From: Bacteroidales bacterium
Lineage (GTDB): Bacteria > Bacteroidota > Bacteroidia > Bacteroidales > UBA932
DNA length: 64,000 nt
Reading direction: 5' to 3'
Assembly (NCBI GenBank): GCA_017429475.1
Contig: JAFROX010000001.1
Span: 248,001-312,000 of the forward strand
A program made the position numbers and the translations under genes. Shown piece after piece: positions 46,001-53,839 of this stretch; within the stretch, counting starts at the first letter, position 1, and each line of letters starts with the position of its first letter. The notes beneath the pieces are model-generated. The model saw nothing but the letters and a program-made list of their open reading frames with translations. It did not search any database and was not told the DNA's origin.

Positions 46001-46251
46001 CCATCAAGATCGGCAACGAGGATGCAGTCGTCGAAAGCGTGATCCAGGCCCGTCGCCAGTATGGTGCTCCGACCAACACTATACCGCCAAGCACCATCAA
46101 CCTGGTTGAGCCTGTCAAGCTCATCCATATTCCCGGACAGCAGGTTGCCGGCACCGGCGTAACCCTCGCAGAGCCGCTCAAGGCCTCTCACTCAGCCGGC
46201 ATTTCATTGACCGACAACGTGCCTACTCCCGGAGCCCCCAACGCTTACTAA
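43084..46251 (+). CDS. Lipoprotein GH54 alpha-L-arabinofuranosidase with LTD and repeat domains
   Basis: A 1055-residue lipoprotein (lipobox IAVASC). Residues about 33-360 match the AbfB catalytic domain, with CDIYAKAGTPCASAHSTTRA, the adjacent cysteines and nucleophile in CCFDYGNAE (Cys190-Cys191, Glu198), and the acid/base Asp317 in LGNGGDNSVGSQGTFYEG. A NEW3-like domain follows (about 375-460, FVPGQTQKVAVKFVN). Then comes a lamin-tail domain (about 465-560, VKINEFRIAGTNPSDSFIEL), and repeats of the type TNIKVSSVANITAGDKIRLD up to the C-terminus. The CBM42 of fungal GH54 is absent. Many cysteines sit in the catalytic domain. A VKOR-thioredoxin gene starts 8 bp downstream. Confidence 0.9.
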   Translation: MKKTLFLSIITAVIVIPAAIIAVASCGGSRPEGPCDIYAKAGTPCASAHSTTRALFKAYNGPLYQVMRQSDGKTLDIGVVRSHGYADSEAQDRFCADTYCWITTIYDQGPSGNDLKQAPRGGFSGHAMGGFNNISVADWAPVTISGHKVYGVFIAPGMGFRWNDTKGIAVDDQAEGQYWVIAGNHYNDGCCFDYGNAETDSRDDGDGTMETTYFGNATAWYKGVEPGPWIMTDQENNLVGCVNPDPNDKFCPTINPVEWRFVTATADGEPHHWRSMGGDAQQGELKIYYDGGRIQNPRSSYDPMRKQGAILLGNGGDNSVGSQGTFYEGAITFAGTFPTIETQQAVQANIVAAKYDVERVTVAAEKDINRPNRLQTFVPGQTQKVAVKFVNTTGKTVNGLTLGVEVPSGWKAEAAKKIAYAVEPGQTVIETFEVTSSDKEFNGDLRGVAKWGRNTEKSVEKVRNTAPVKINEFRIAGTNPSDSFIELYNAGDKEVDLSGWYLTTHKINIPIFNGIKIPAGTKLAPKSFYVLGLATTGLAVPATKGDKVIYTRSVDGIKAGDTIDIDGEKVVVAKVSAPAADPSSRVAPGTPTTLWQPLPEGPVITIPKGSKNIPVTSTAGFKVGQKMAIGYGAEYPAVDRVWEKYEVVTITEVGKPGTQAYLSFDAKPGETNIKVSSVANITAGDKIRLDIASDGHGIEWVTVKSVGTQSETSTFGGPLPIERAGTGLELEEPLKYYHSSNMPFANNGTGISFEPATKFDHSSNEPVLALVFEIELKDALAADHEIDAPVMKEGATVAGFQGKADQYYGGPTFANAGNITLRTADGNVADALNYGLIVEPWVSEGYHGDSGHGLGGSRVSVYSPRGGFGQTAVATPNLSSGRYPDGADADDNINDFKLQANSSLAAAAAAGATNIKVANVAGLKPGSRLHIGDEVAVVKEVGTSGATVLSAIVLPGGKSIQVQGVQGFRAGQAIKIGNEDAVVESVIQARRQYGAPTNTIPPSTINLVEPVKLIHIPGQQVAGTGVTLAEPLKASHSAGISLTDNVPTPGAPNAY

Positions 46252-46259
46252 TCTGATCG

Positions 46260-47408
46260 ATGGCACAGACAAACCGTGCTATAACGCTAAAGCGGGTCAC
46301 GATGCTTCTCTGCATCGTGGCCCTTGCTTTATGCGCTGTCATGGCGATGCATTCCCTCCGCGGAACCGCTCTGGTGGGCTGCGCCGCAGGCTCGTCCTGC
46401 GACAGCGTCCTGGGAAGCAGATGGTCCTCCCTGATGGGAGTCCTCCCTGTCGCCGGGCTTGCAGCAGGGGTTTATCTGGCCATCCTGTTATGTCTGTTCT
46501 TCGTCAGGGACAAGGAGCTCGCCCCGCTAGCGTGGAAAATGCTCCTTGTTTTCGGCGGGGCCATACTCGGCAGTGCCGTCTGGTTCTTCATACTGCAGAA
46601 GTGGATGCTGGGGCAGTTCTGCAAATATTGCATTGCCGCACACTCCACAGGCATTGCCGTAACCGGCCTTCTGTGGTATCAGGCCCACAAAAACTGCCCT
46701 TCGAAGTGGAATCCGGTCTGCGGGGCCGCAGGCCTTCTGCTCGCCGCCAGCCTGGCTGTATTCCAGCTGCTGACCACCCCTAAGTTCGCATACGACCGTG
46801 GCGACTCGGCCAACGCCCTTCCGGTCCTTGATGCGAAAGAGACTCCCGTACTTGGCAGCAAAGATGCAGCATACCGCATCAACCTGATGTTCGACTATCA
46901 GTGTTCTCACTGCCGCAAAATCCATTTTGCAGCCAGGGAAATAACCGAGAACCGTCCCGACATTGCGTTTGTGCTTGTCCCCTGCCCGCTCAGCTATTCC
47001 TGCAACCCCTATGTGCCCGCGAGCGGAGCTGACCGTTTCGCAGGATCCTGCGACCTTGCACGACTGGCACTGGCCGTATGGCTTTCCGATCCCGAAAAGT
47101 TTCCCGGGTTCGACGAATGGCTTTTCACTGCGGATGACGCCGCAAAAGGCTGGTATCCCCGAAGCGTGGAAGAAGCCACCCTCAGGGCAGAACAACTGCT
47201 CGGAGGCGAAGAGCAGCTGTCTGAAGCCGTCCGCAATGCCGAGATCAACTCGCTTCTCTCAAAGAGTTTCGAACTGTTCGGCCGCACGACGATGCAGGGG
47301 AAAAGCGGAATTCCCAGACTCGTCTACAAATCTCAATGGGTCATTCCTGAGGTAGATGATGCCGAAGGCCTTCTGGAGATTCTGGCCAAGGAATTCAATA
47401 TTCAATAA
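46260..47408 (+). CDS. VKOR-DsbA-like disulfide-forming fusion
   Basis: A 382-residue membrane protein. The N-terminal VKOR domain has about four or five helices, a first Cys pair in VGCAAGSSCDSVLGS (Cys41, Cys47), the conserved SRWSSLMGVLPV segment, and the CXXC in FCKYCIAAH (Cys121, Cys124). A thioredoxin/DsbA-like domain (about 200-382) carries FDYQCSHCRK (Cys215, Cys218) and the cis-Pro region KSGIPRLVY. The first domain would pass electrons to quinone and the second oxidise secreted proteins. It starts 8 bp after the cysteine-rich GH54 gene, so a shared transcript is very likely. Confidence 0.9.
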   Translation: MAQTNRAITLKRVTMLLCIVALALCAVMAMHSLRGTALVGCAAGSSCDSVLGSRWSSLMGVLPVAGLAAGVYLAILLCLFFVRDKELAPLAWKMLLVFGGAILGSAVWFFILQKWMLGQFCKYCIAAHSTGIAVTGLLWYQAHKNCPSKWNPVCGAAGLLLAASLAVFQLLTTPKFAYDRGDSANALPVLDAKETPVLGSKDAAYRINLMFDYQCSHCRKIHFAAREITENRPDIAFVLVPCPLSYSCNPYVPASGADRFAGSCDLARLALAVWLSDPEKFPGFDEWLFTADDAAKGWYPRSVEEATLRAEQLLGGEEQLSEAVRNAEINSLLSKSFELFGRTTMQGKSGIPRLVYKSQWVIPEVDDAEGLLEILAKEFNIQ

Positions 47409-47410
47409 AA

Positions 47411-47436
47411 AGATTAATTTTGCGCCAAATTAATCT
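47411..47436 (+). promoter_or_regulatory. sppA promoter covered by a perfect palindrome
   Basis: AGATTAATTT (47411-47420) and AAATTAATCT (47427-47436) are perfect 10-bp inverted repeats with a 6-bp spacer. The -7 box TAATTTTG (47415-47422) lies inside the left arm. AT-rich arms without a T-run argue against a terminator, so this is a candidate operator for sppA. Confidence 0.5.
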
Positions 47437-47445
47437 TACAGACAA

Positions 47446-49206
47446 ATGAATAATTTCTGGAAAATTTTTCTCGCAGCCCTGCTGGGATGCCTTGTCGCAC
47501 TCGGGCTCATTTTCTTTATGTTTATGGGCAGCATAGGCGCTGCATTGGCAGGCGGTGCAGCAAAAACTGCCGTAGTTCCCCCGCAGTCAATCCTTAAAAT
47601 CGATTTTTCAACTCCGATCAGCGAGCGTGGACAGAGTTCTTTCTCAGTCCAGAACATTGCCAGCATGAATCTGTCAATGGATGAAGGAATGCCTCTGCTC
47701 ACCGCAATCAGGGCCATTGATGCCGCTGCCGCTGATCCCGGTGTGAAATTCATATACCTCAATACCGACAAGATGGGCATGAGCATGTCCTGCACAGAAG
47801 AGCTGCGTCAGGCTTTGGCTCGTTTCCGTGAATCCGGCAAACCTGTCATTGCATATGCCAACGGCTATGACAATATGAGCTACTATCTTGCTTCTGTTGC
47901 CGACAAGGTCATAATCAACACCTATGGCGAGGCGATGATTACAGGTGTCGGAACCAGCCTGACCTTCTTCAAAGACCTGCTCGACAACTTGGGAGTCGAC
48001 ATCCAGCTCATACGCCACGGCAAATACAAATCTGCCGGCGAGCAGTTCACTCAGAACCATCTCACCGACGCCAACCGCGAACAGAACCAGGTTCTTGTCA
48101 ACAGCCTTTGGGCTTCAATTTGCGAAGAGATAGCGGCCAGCCGCGACTTCAGCGAAGAAGACCTGAACGGCTGGATCGACAATCTTGAGCTTTTTGACGC
48201 CGAGAGCCTTCTGGAAAGAGGCATAGTCGACCAGTATATGTACAAGGACGAGCTTGAAGACTACCTCTGCACTCTCTTCGATGTCAAGGAAGCCAAGGAC
48301 CTCAAGTTCACTGACCTCGGCACCTATGCTACCGCAAAGGTAAAAGATGACAGCAAGGTCAAGGACAAGATTGCCATCATCTATGCTGATGGAGAAATTG
48401 AGATGAGCGGCAATGCAGACAATGCCATCGTCGGAGAAGTTCTTGCCCGCAGGCTCAAAAAAGTGGAGCAGGATTCAAGTATCAAGGCTGTCGTGTTCCG
48501 TATCAACTCTCCCGGCGGAAGCGTCCAGGCATCTGAAATCATCAACCGCGCCATGCTGAACCTGAAGGCCGTAAAACCGGTCATCGCCAGCTACGGCGAC
48601 TATGCGGCTTCAGGCGGTTACTGGATCAGCTCCAACACTGACTACATCTTCACCGACAAGACCACCCTCACCGGTTCGATCGGAGTCTTCTCGCTTGTTC
48701 CAAATATCGGAGGAGGACTCTCCAAGACCCTGCATATCAATACTGCAGCTGTGGGATCCAACAAGCATAGCGATATGATGGGCGGTATGCGCAAGCTCGA
48801 CGACGCCGAGGTAGAATATATGCAGAAGATGATTGAAAAGATCTATACCGAATTCACCGGTCTCGTGTCACGTGGAAGAAACATTACTCCGGAGCAGGTG
48901 GATGAAATCGGACAGGGCCGAGTATGGTCAGGCCGCGATGCTCTCACTATCGGCCTTGCCGATGCCAAAGGAGGTTTGACAGATGCGATTGCTTATGCAG
49001 CAGCCGCCGCAGGTCTCGACAATTACAAACTCGTCGTTGTTCCCGAGCAGAAGAGCATGTTCCAACAGATGATGTCACAATTCTCTGGTGACAACGGCGA
49101 AGATGTTTCAATAAAGACCGGCATCAAGGAAGTCGATCAGCTTCTCAATGTGCTTGATGACCCGCAGATGCTTTATGCAAGGATGCCGTATGTTTATGAG
49201 TTTTAA
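47446..49206 (+). CDS. sppA: Signal peptide peptidase SppA (67-kDa type)
   Basis: A 586-residue inner-membrane serine protease that degrades cleaved signal peptides. An N-terminal membrane anchor (about 5-30) is followed by tandem S49 domains. The catalytic Lys lies in RHGKYKSAGEQF of the first domain and the Ser in YAASGGYWISSN of the second, forming the cross-domain dyad. The length matches the long SppA form. Followed by a strong terminator. Confidence 0.95.
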   Translation: MNNFWKIFLAALLGCLVALGLIFFMFMGSIGAALAGGAAKTAVVPPQSILKIDFSTPISERGQSSFSVQNIASMNLSMDEGMPLLTAIRAIDAAAADPGVKFIYLNTDKMGMSMSCTEELRQALARFRESGKPVIAYANGYDNMSYYLASVADKVIINTYGEAMITGVGTSLTFFKDLLDNLGVDIQLIRHGKYKSAGEQFTQNHLTDANREQNQVLVNSLWASICEEIAASRDFSEEDLNGWIDNLELFDAESLLERGIVDQYMYKDELEDYLCTLFDVKEAKDLKFTDLGTYATAKVKDDSKVKDKIAIIYADGEIEMSGNADNAIVGEVLARRLKKVEQDSSIKAVVFRINSPGGSVQASEIINRAMLNLKAVKPVIASYGDYAASGGYWISSNTDYIFTDKTTLTGSIGVFSLVPNIGGGLSKTLHINTAAVGSNKHSDMMGGMRKLDDAEVEYMQKMIEKIYTEFTGLVSRGRNITPEQVDEIGQGRVWSGRDALTIGLADAKGGLTDAIAYAAAAAGLDNYKLVVVPEQKSMFQQMMSQFSGDNGEDVSIKTGIKEVDQLLNVLDDPQMLYARMPYVYEF

Positions 49207-49220
49207 CGACTGAACTACAC

Positions 49221-49256
49221 AAAAAAAAAGGCTGTCCGATCTGGACAGCCTTTTTT
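49221..49256. terminator. Bidirectional terminator
   Basis: GGCTGTCC (49230-49237) and GGACAGCC (49243-49250) flanked by A and T runs, between convergent sppA and the FadL-like gene. Confidence 0.9.
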
Positions 49257-49269
49257 CATTAAGTAATAA

Positions 49270-50799
49270 TTAGAACTTGAAACGGAGAGTAGCCATCAAT
49301 TTGTTGTTGGCATTGCTTACATATCCTAAAGGGGCTTTGAACCCATCGTAATCATCATAGAGAGTGAAACCGTTTTCGTTCTTCAGCTGGCTCTGCCATG
49401 CGAGATCGAGATTTGCACCTTTTGAGAGTCTGAATCCGAGACCGCAGGAAACAAACTGGTTTGCATCGTATGCTTTGCGTCCGTCATCGTAGTAGGCATA
49501 TCCGCCGCGGACCGCCATAGCCGGAGTCAGGTTGAATTCAGCACCTACGCGCAAGATGTTTGCGTTGCGCAGGAAATTGCTCTTGATGTAGGTGTTATCC
49601 GGCCCGAACGATGCGGTTCCTCCGTAGTAGTCCCTCATCTTGGTATTAGAGTAGTTGACGCCTTCGTAGTCTACGCTGACAAGACCGAAAGTTCCGAGAG
49701 TGTAGGCCAGGCCAAGAGAGTATCTCATAGGCGCGACAATCTGGTAGTCGTAGTTGCCGGTAGGAGTGCTCATCTCGTTCTTGTTGCCATTGTCGAAGCT
49801 GTTGCGCATCGTGGCTCCCCAGTAATCGGTGAGGATATACTTGGTAGGAGTCGAAATCGTAGCTCCCAGACGGAGATGCTCGGTGGGCAGGAAAATGATA
49901 CCTGCTTTCAATCCGATTCCTGTACCGACCGTCTTCTGCCAGTAATCATATGTATAGTTCATGATGCCTGAGTCGAAGTCGAGGGAATTGAGAGCCTGCT
50001 CAGAGAATGAGTCGCTCACATTCATTTCGACGTCATATATATTGAGATTGACTCCGACATAGAGATTGTCGTTCCAGTTTCCGGCCCAGTTGACTGTGAA
50101 CTCGTCGATGCCACCGGTTGTCTTGCGATATATACCCTGATAGATATCGCCTGCAAGATATGCCCTGTTGGCATCGTAGTCGTAGTTTTCAGTGGCACCA
50201 AGCAGAAGTCCGTCAACTTCTTCAATCAGCCAGGTATCCCAGGAAAGCTGTGATGACCAGGGAATGTCTGAATTATAATCGCCATAATCGGCAGAATCAT
50301 AATTGAGAAGAGTCATCGTCTTGTCACCAAGCCAGCTTGATGAGTTGTTGCCTCTTCCGGCTTTCATAGTTCCGGTGACGTTCACGATGGAGTTGAAACT
50401 CTTCACGCGGTTTAAAGAGAAACCGAAGTTGAAGCCGACCAGACCTGAAAGACGGCCGGTATTGATGTGCTGGCTGTAAGCGAAGCTGGGAAGTGAGAAC
50501 TTAGAGAAGCTGTCCTCGTTGTATGAATCGAGATATTCAGCTTTTCCCACACCAAATATCAGTGAAGGAGATATCTCGAACTCTGACATCCTGAGGACTC
50601 CGCTGCTGGCAGGATTCAGGCTGAGAGCTCCGAGGTCTCCGCCTACAGCGGTGAATGCATTACCCATTGCGAGAGTACGGGCAGATCCTATGTACATATT
50701 CTCTGCGATATTGTATGCCTGATCCGTATCCTGGGCGAAACCCACCCAAGAAAGGGACAGCAACAAAACTGTCAATGCTGTTTTCTTAATTGCTTTCAT
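49270..50799 (-). CDS. FadL/OmpP1-type outer-membrane protein
   Basis: A 509-residue exported beta-barrel (signal ending VGFAQ). The family-like start QAYNIAENMYIGSARTLAMG and GGDLGALSLNPAS is followed by many amphipathic strands, and the last residue is Phe (LRFKF), the outer-membrane assembly signature. FadL-type channels take up hydrophobic compounds; the ligand here is unknown. The start at 50799 (MKAIKKTAL) is chosen because it begins the signal peptide; an ATG at 50850 gives a poor N-terminus. Confidence 0.88.
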   Translation of the reverse strand: MKAIKKTALTVLLLSLSWVGFAQDTDQAYNIAENMYIGSARTLAMGNAFTAVGGDLGALSLNPASSGVLRMSEFEISPSLIFGVGKAEYLDSYNEDSFSKFSLPSFAYSQHINTGRLSGLVGFNFGFSLNRVKSFNSIVNVTGTMKAGRGNNSSSWLGDKTMTLLNYDSADYGDYNSDIPWSSQLSWDTWLIEEVDGLLLGATENYDYDANRAYLAGDIYQGIYRKTTGGIDEFTVNWAGNWNDNLYVGVNLNIYDVEMNVSDSFSEQALNSLDFDSGIMNYTYDYWQKTVGTGIGLKAGIIFLPTEHLRLGATISTPTKYILTDYWGATMRNSFDNGNKNEMSTPTGNYDYQIVAPMRYSLGLAYTLGTFGLVSVDYEGVNYSNTKMRDYYGGTASFGPDNTYIKSNFLRNANILRVGAEFNLTPAMAVRGGYAYYDDGRKAYDANQFVSCGLGFRLSKGANLDLAWQSQLKNENGFTLYDDYDGFKAPLGYVSNANNKLMATLRFKF

Positions 50800-50862
50800 C
50801 ACCGTAAAGTCTAATAAGTTTGTGTTGGGAAAGATTGTTGTCAGCAGCATATTGTTGCGTGC

Positions 50863-52239
50863 TTAGCGTCTTCCGCCGCCCCCGCTGCTGCCGTGGCTTG
50901 CGCCACCGCCGCTGCTTGAGCCGCCTGAGAATCCACCGCCGCCACCTGAACTGCTACCACCTGAGAATCCGCCGCCAGAGTATCCTCCGCCGGTTGAACG
51001 GCTTGATCCTGAGCTATAGCCACCGCCTGATGAGCGGGTAGCAGCGCCAGATGACCTGGTTGATGAACCTGATGAACGGGTAGTCGAGCCGGAACGGGTG
51101 CTGACACCTGATGAACGGCTGGTTGAACCTGATGAACGGGTAGTCGTACCTGATGAGCGGGTAGTTGAACCTGAACGGGTGCTTACGCCTGATGAACGGT
51201 TAGTCGAGCTTCCGCTGTTGACCGTAGATGTCCTGCGTGAACCTGAAGAGGTTGAAGTACCTACGCTTGAACGGGTCGTGCTGCTTGAGCCGGTTACGCT
51301 GCGAGAGCTGGTAGCCCTTGATGAAGAAGAGCTGGTCGCTGAGCGGGTGATACCGGTAGATGCATCTCTTGAACCGACAGTCCTGCTTGAAACTGACTTG
51401 GTTCCTGAAGACTCTGCAACAGCCCTTGATGAAGCGCTGTTCACAGCTGCTGTAACGCCGTCAATCCTGCGTGAAGAACCGGTGGTTGCGAAAGAACCTG
51501 AAGTTCTTGAGGCTGAGGTAGCGCCTGCACCTGCCAGAGTGGTACCGCCTCTGCGTCCGTAAACCATATCTCTGCGTCCGCCACCGTCAAGGTAGTTTCC
51601 GCCAGGGCCATAGTATCCGCCATAACCGTAGCCGTAGTAAGGACCATAGTAATAGGGATCGTAAGCCCAGTAGTGATGATGATGATACCATGAATCATAG
51701 TAGAACGGAGACACCCAGTATGCAGTGTGCCAGTAGGGGCTTCCTATATACCAAGGATCGTAATACCAGGGATCATAGAACCAGGGATCGTAGAACCAGG
51801 GATCGTAGAAAGCGAGTCTCCAGGGACGATAGTACCAAGAACGGCGGTATGTGCCCCACCAGGGATTGTACCACGGGCTGGCCCAGTAATCATCGTAGTC
51901 GATGATATTCACGGTAAGAGTAATGTCAGTATCGTCAAACTTGCGAAGGCGGCTTTCATAAGTTTCGTCGTCAGCAAGGTCGTATACCGAATTGTCTGCA
52001 GCGATCTTGTCGATATGGACCGTATATCTTTCTGTGTCTCGCGTTGCCTCGCGGGCTGTGTACACATCGTTTTCAACGGCGGCGATCTCTGCTGCGGCCT
52101 CAGTGGCAGTCATCATTCTGACCCTGTCAGGCTTGTAGTAGATGCCATCGTCATACAACGAAGAAGAATAGTAGCCATAAGAGCCACAAGAGCTGAGCAC
52201 CAACGTTGCTAGAAGCATTAGGAACATTCTGTTTTTCAT
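50863..52239 (-). CDS. Repeat-rich lipoprotein (YDPW and Ser/Thr/Arg/Gly repeats)
   Basis: A 458-residue lipoprotein (lipobox LVLSSC) of unknown function. A folded N-terminal part (about 20-115) is followed by an aromatic stretch with four tandem YDPW units (RLAFYDPWFYDPWFYDPW and on), then a His/Tyr run. A Gly/Tyr-rich piece, and finally about 230 residues of Ser/Thr/Arg/Gly repeats (TTRSSG, STRSG) and GGGF/SSGG tails, complete it. The start is fixed by a canonical AAGGAGG on the minus strand just before ATG 52239, rare in this phylum. Surface exposure or matrix-like self-association is plausible but unproven. Confidence 0.8.
   Translation of the reverse strand: MKNRMFLMLLATLVLSSCGSYGYYSSSLYDDGIYYKPDRVRMMTATEAAAEIAAVENDVYTAREATRDTERYTVHIDKIAADNSVYDLADDETYESRLRKFDDTDITLTVNIIDYDDYWASPWYNPWWGTYRRSWYYRPWRLAFYDPWFYDPWFYDPWYYDPWYIGSPYWHTAYWVSPFYYDSWYHHHHYWAYDPYYYGPYYGYGYGGYYGPGGNYLDGGGRRDMVYGRRGGTTLAGAGATSASRTSGSFATTGSSRRIDGVTAAVNSASSRAVAESSGTKSVSSRTVGSRDASTGITRSATSSSSSRATSSRSVTGSSSTTRSSVGTSTSSGSRRTSTVNSGSSTNRSSGVSTRSGSTTRSSGTTTRSSGSTSRSSGVSTRSGSTTRSSGSSTRSSGAATRSSGGGYSSGSSRSTGGGYSGGGFSGGSSSGGGGGFSGGSSSGGGASHGSSGGGGRR
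51028..51210. repeat. Degenerate in-gene repeats encoding TTRSSG units
   Basis: Imperfect repeats of about 18 bp based on CCTGATGAACGGGTAGT, some arranged in larger units, within the repeat lipoprotein gene. Unit lengths appear to be multiples of three, so copy change would keep the frame. Confidence 0.6.
51742..51801. repeat. 15-bp tandem repeat encoding FYDPW
   Basis: About four copies of a 15-bp unit close to ATCGTAGAACCAGGG, encoding repeated (F/Y)YDPW on the minus strand. Copies differ by one to three bases. Confidence 0.8.
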
Positions 52240-52268
52240 GGTTACCTCCTTATGTAAGTTATTTTTAT

Positions 52269-52276
52269 TACTTTTG
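52269..52276 (+). promoter_or_regulatory. -7 box for proS
   Basis: TACTTTTG matches TAnnTTTG, 70 bp before the proS ATG. The intervening leader is A-rich and shows no clear hairpin. A minus-strand match (CAAATTTA, 52312-52319) could serve the lipoprotein. Confidence 0.5.
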
Positions 52277-52346
52277 CTACCGCTAAAAACGCTTTAAAAC
52301 GGTTTGCAAAGCAAATTTATCAAAATTTATACCAAAAATAAAAGAT

Positions 52347-53825
52347 ATGGCAAAAGAACTGACCAGCAGGAGTGACAACTACTCACAATGGTACAACGAC
52401 CTGGTTGTCAAAGCCGATCTTGCGGAGAATTCCGCAGTCAGGGGCTGCATGGTAATCAAACCTTATGGCTATGCCATCTGGGAAAAGATGCAGCACACTC
52501 TTGACAAGATGTTCAAGGATACCGGTCACAGCAATGCATATTTTCCTCTCTTCATTCCAAAATCATTCCTAAGCAAGGAAGCCGAGCACGTAGAGGGCTT
52601 CGCAAAGGAATGCGCCGTGGTGACACACCACAGGCTGATGAACAACCCCGACGGCAGCGGAGTCGTGGTTGACCCTGCAGCCAAGCTTGAAGAAGAGCTC
52701 ATCATACGCCCCACCTCTGAAACCATTATCTGGAACACATACAAGAACTGGATCAAGTCGTGGAGAGACCTTCCACTGCTGATCAACCAATGGGCAAACG
52801 TAGTACGCTGGGAGATGCGCACCCGTCTCTTCCTGCGCACCGCCGAATTCCTCTGGCAGGAAGGCCACACAGCCCACGCCACAGCCGCTGAAGCTGTTGC
52901 CGAGGCGGAAAAGATGGTTGGCGTATATGCCAAATTTGCAAGGGAGTTCATGGCAGTCCCTGTCATCGTGGGCCACAAATCCGAAAGCGAGCGCTTCGCA
53001 GGCGCCATCGACACCTACTGCATCGAAGCGATGATGCAGGACGGCAAGGCGCTGCAGGCCGGAACCTCGCATTTCCTCGGCCAGAACTTCGCCAAGGCGT
53101 TTGACGTGCAGTATGCCAACAAAGAGGGCAACCTGGAATATGTCTGGGCAACTTCCTGGGGCGTCTCGACCCGTCTTATGGGTGCGCTCATTATGGCACA
53201 CAGCGACGACAACGGCCTCGTGCTTCCTCCGAAACTCGCTCCCATCCACGTCGTTATGGTTCCGATCTTCAAGACTCCTGAAGAGCACTCAGCTCTCGTA
53301 GAGAAGATGGAATCGCTCAAAGCTGATATGGAGGCCAAAGGTCTCTCCGTCAAGATTGACGACCGTGACAATCTCCGTCCGGGCTTCAAATTCGCAGAGT
53401 GGGAGCTCAAGGGCGTTCCGTGCCGCATAGCAATGGGGCCGCGCGACCTTGCTTCAGGCACCGTGGAGCTCGCCCGCCGCGACACCCTCACCAAGGACTC
53501 CGTTCCCCAGGAAGGTATCGCTGAATATGTACTCAAGCTTATGGACGACATCCAGGACAACATCTACAAGAAAGCCCTGGACTTCCGTGAGGCCCATACC
53601 ATCAAGGTCGACACCTGGGATGAATTCAAAGAGAAGATCGAGCAGGGATATTTCCTCCTCTGCCACTGGGACGGTACTACCGAGACCGAGCTCAAGATCC
53701 AGGAAGAGACCAAAGCTACCATCCGCTGCATTCCTTCTGACAGTTTCGTTTGCGAAGAGCCTGGCAAATGCGTCTACTCGGGCAAACCGAGTGCGCGCCG
53801 CGTGGTTTTCGCCAAAGCATACTAA
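52347..53825 (+). CDS. proS: Prolyl-tRNA synthetase (short, archaeal/eukaryal type)
   Basis: A 492-residue class II synthetase. The motif 2 region ([20 protein letters not shown], then [20 protein letters not shown]) and motif 3 near [16 protein letters not shown] are clear. It lacks the editing insert of the long bacterial form and has the C-terminal extension ending in a Tyr (AKAY), as in ProS of the archaeal type. It heads a run of co-directional genes with DUF3078 and tilS. Confidence 0.95.
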   Translation: MAKELTSRSDNYSQWYNDLVVKADLAENSAVRGCMVIKPYGYAIWEKMQHTLDKMFKDTGHSNAYFPLFIPKSFLSKEAEHVEGFAKECAVVTHHRLMNNPDGSGVVVDPAAKLEEELIIRPTSETIIWNTYKNWIKSWRDLPLLINQWANVVRWEMRTRLFLRTAEFLWQEGHTAHATAAEAVAEAEKMVGVYAKFAREFMAVPVIVGHKSESERFAGAIDTYCIEAMMQDGKALQAGTSHFLGQNFAKAFDVQYANKEGNLEYVWATSWGVSTRLMGALIMAHSDDNGLVLPPKLAPIHVVMVPIFKTPEEHSALVEKMESLKADMEAKGLSVKIDDRDNLRPGFKFAEWELKGVPCRIAMGPRDLASGTVELARRDTLTKDSVPQEGIAEYVLKLMDDIQDNIYKKALDFREAHTIKVDTWDEFKEKIEQGYFLLCHWDGTTETELKIQEETKATIRCIPSDSFVCEEPGKCVYSGKPSARRVVFAKAY

Positions 53826-53839
53826 AAACACACACCGCT

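Noticed and set aside
47411..47436. Terminator for the GH54-VKOR operon
   Set aside because: The stem is AT-rich and lacks a T-run, and the -7 box of sppA is inside it; a regulatory site fits better.
51028..51210. Possible CRISPR-like array
   Set aside because: The repeats have no unique spacers, are degenerate and encode protein; no cas genes are present.
51098..51562. Plus-strand ORF opposite the repeat lipoprotein, rich in Glu, Val and Leu
   Set aside because: Its regular pattern is just the complement of the TRSSG-coding repeats.
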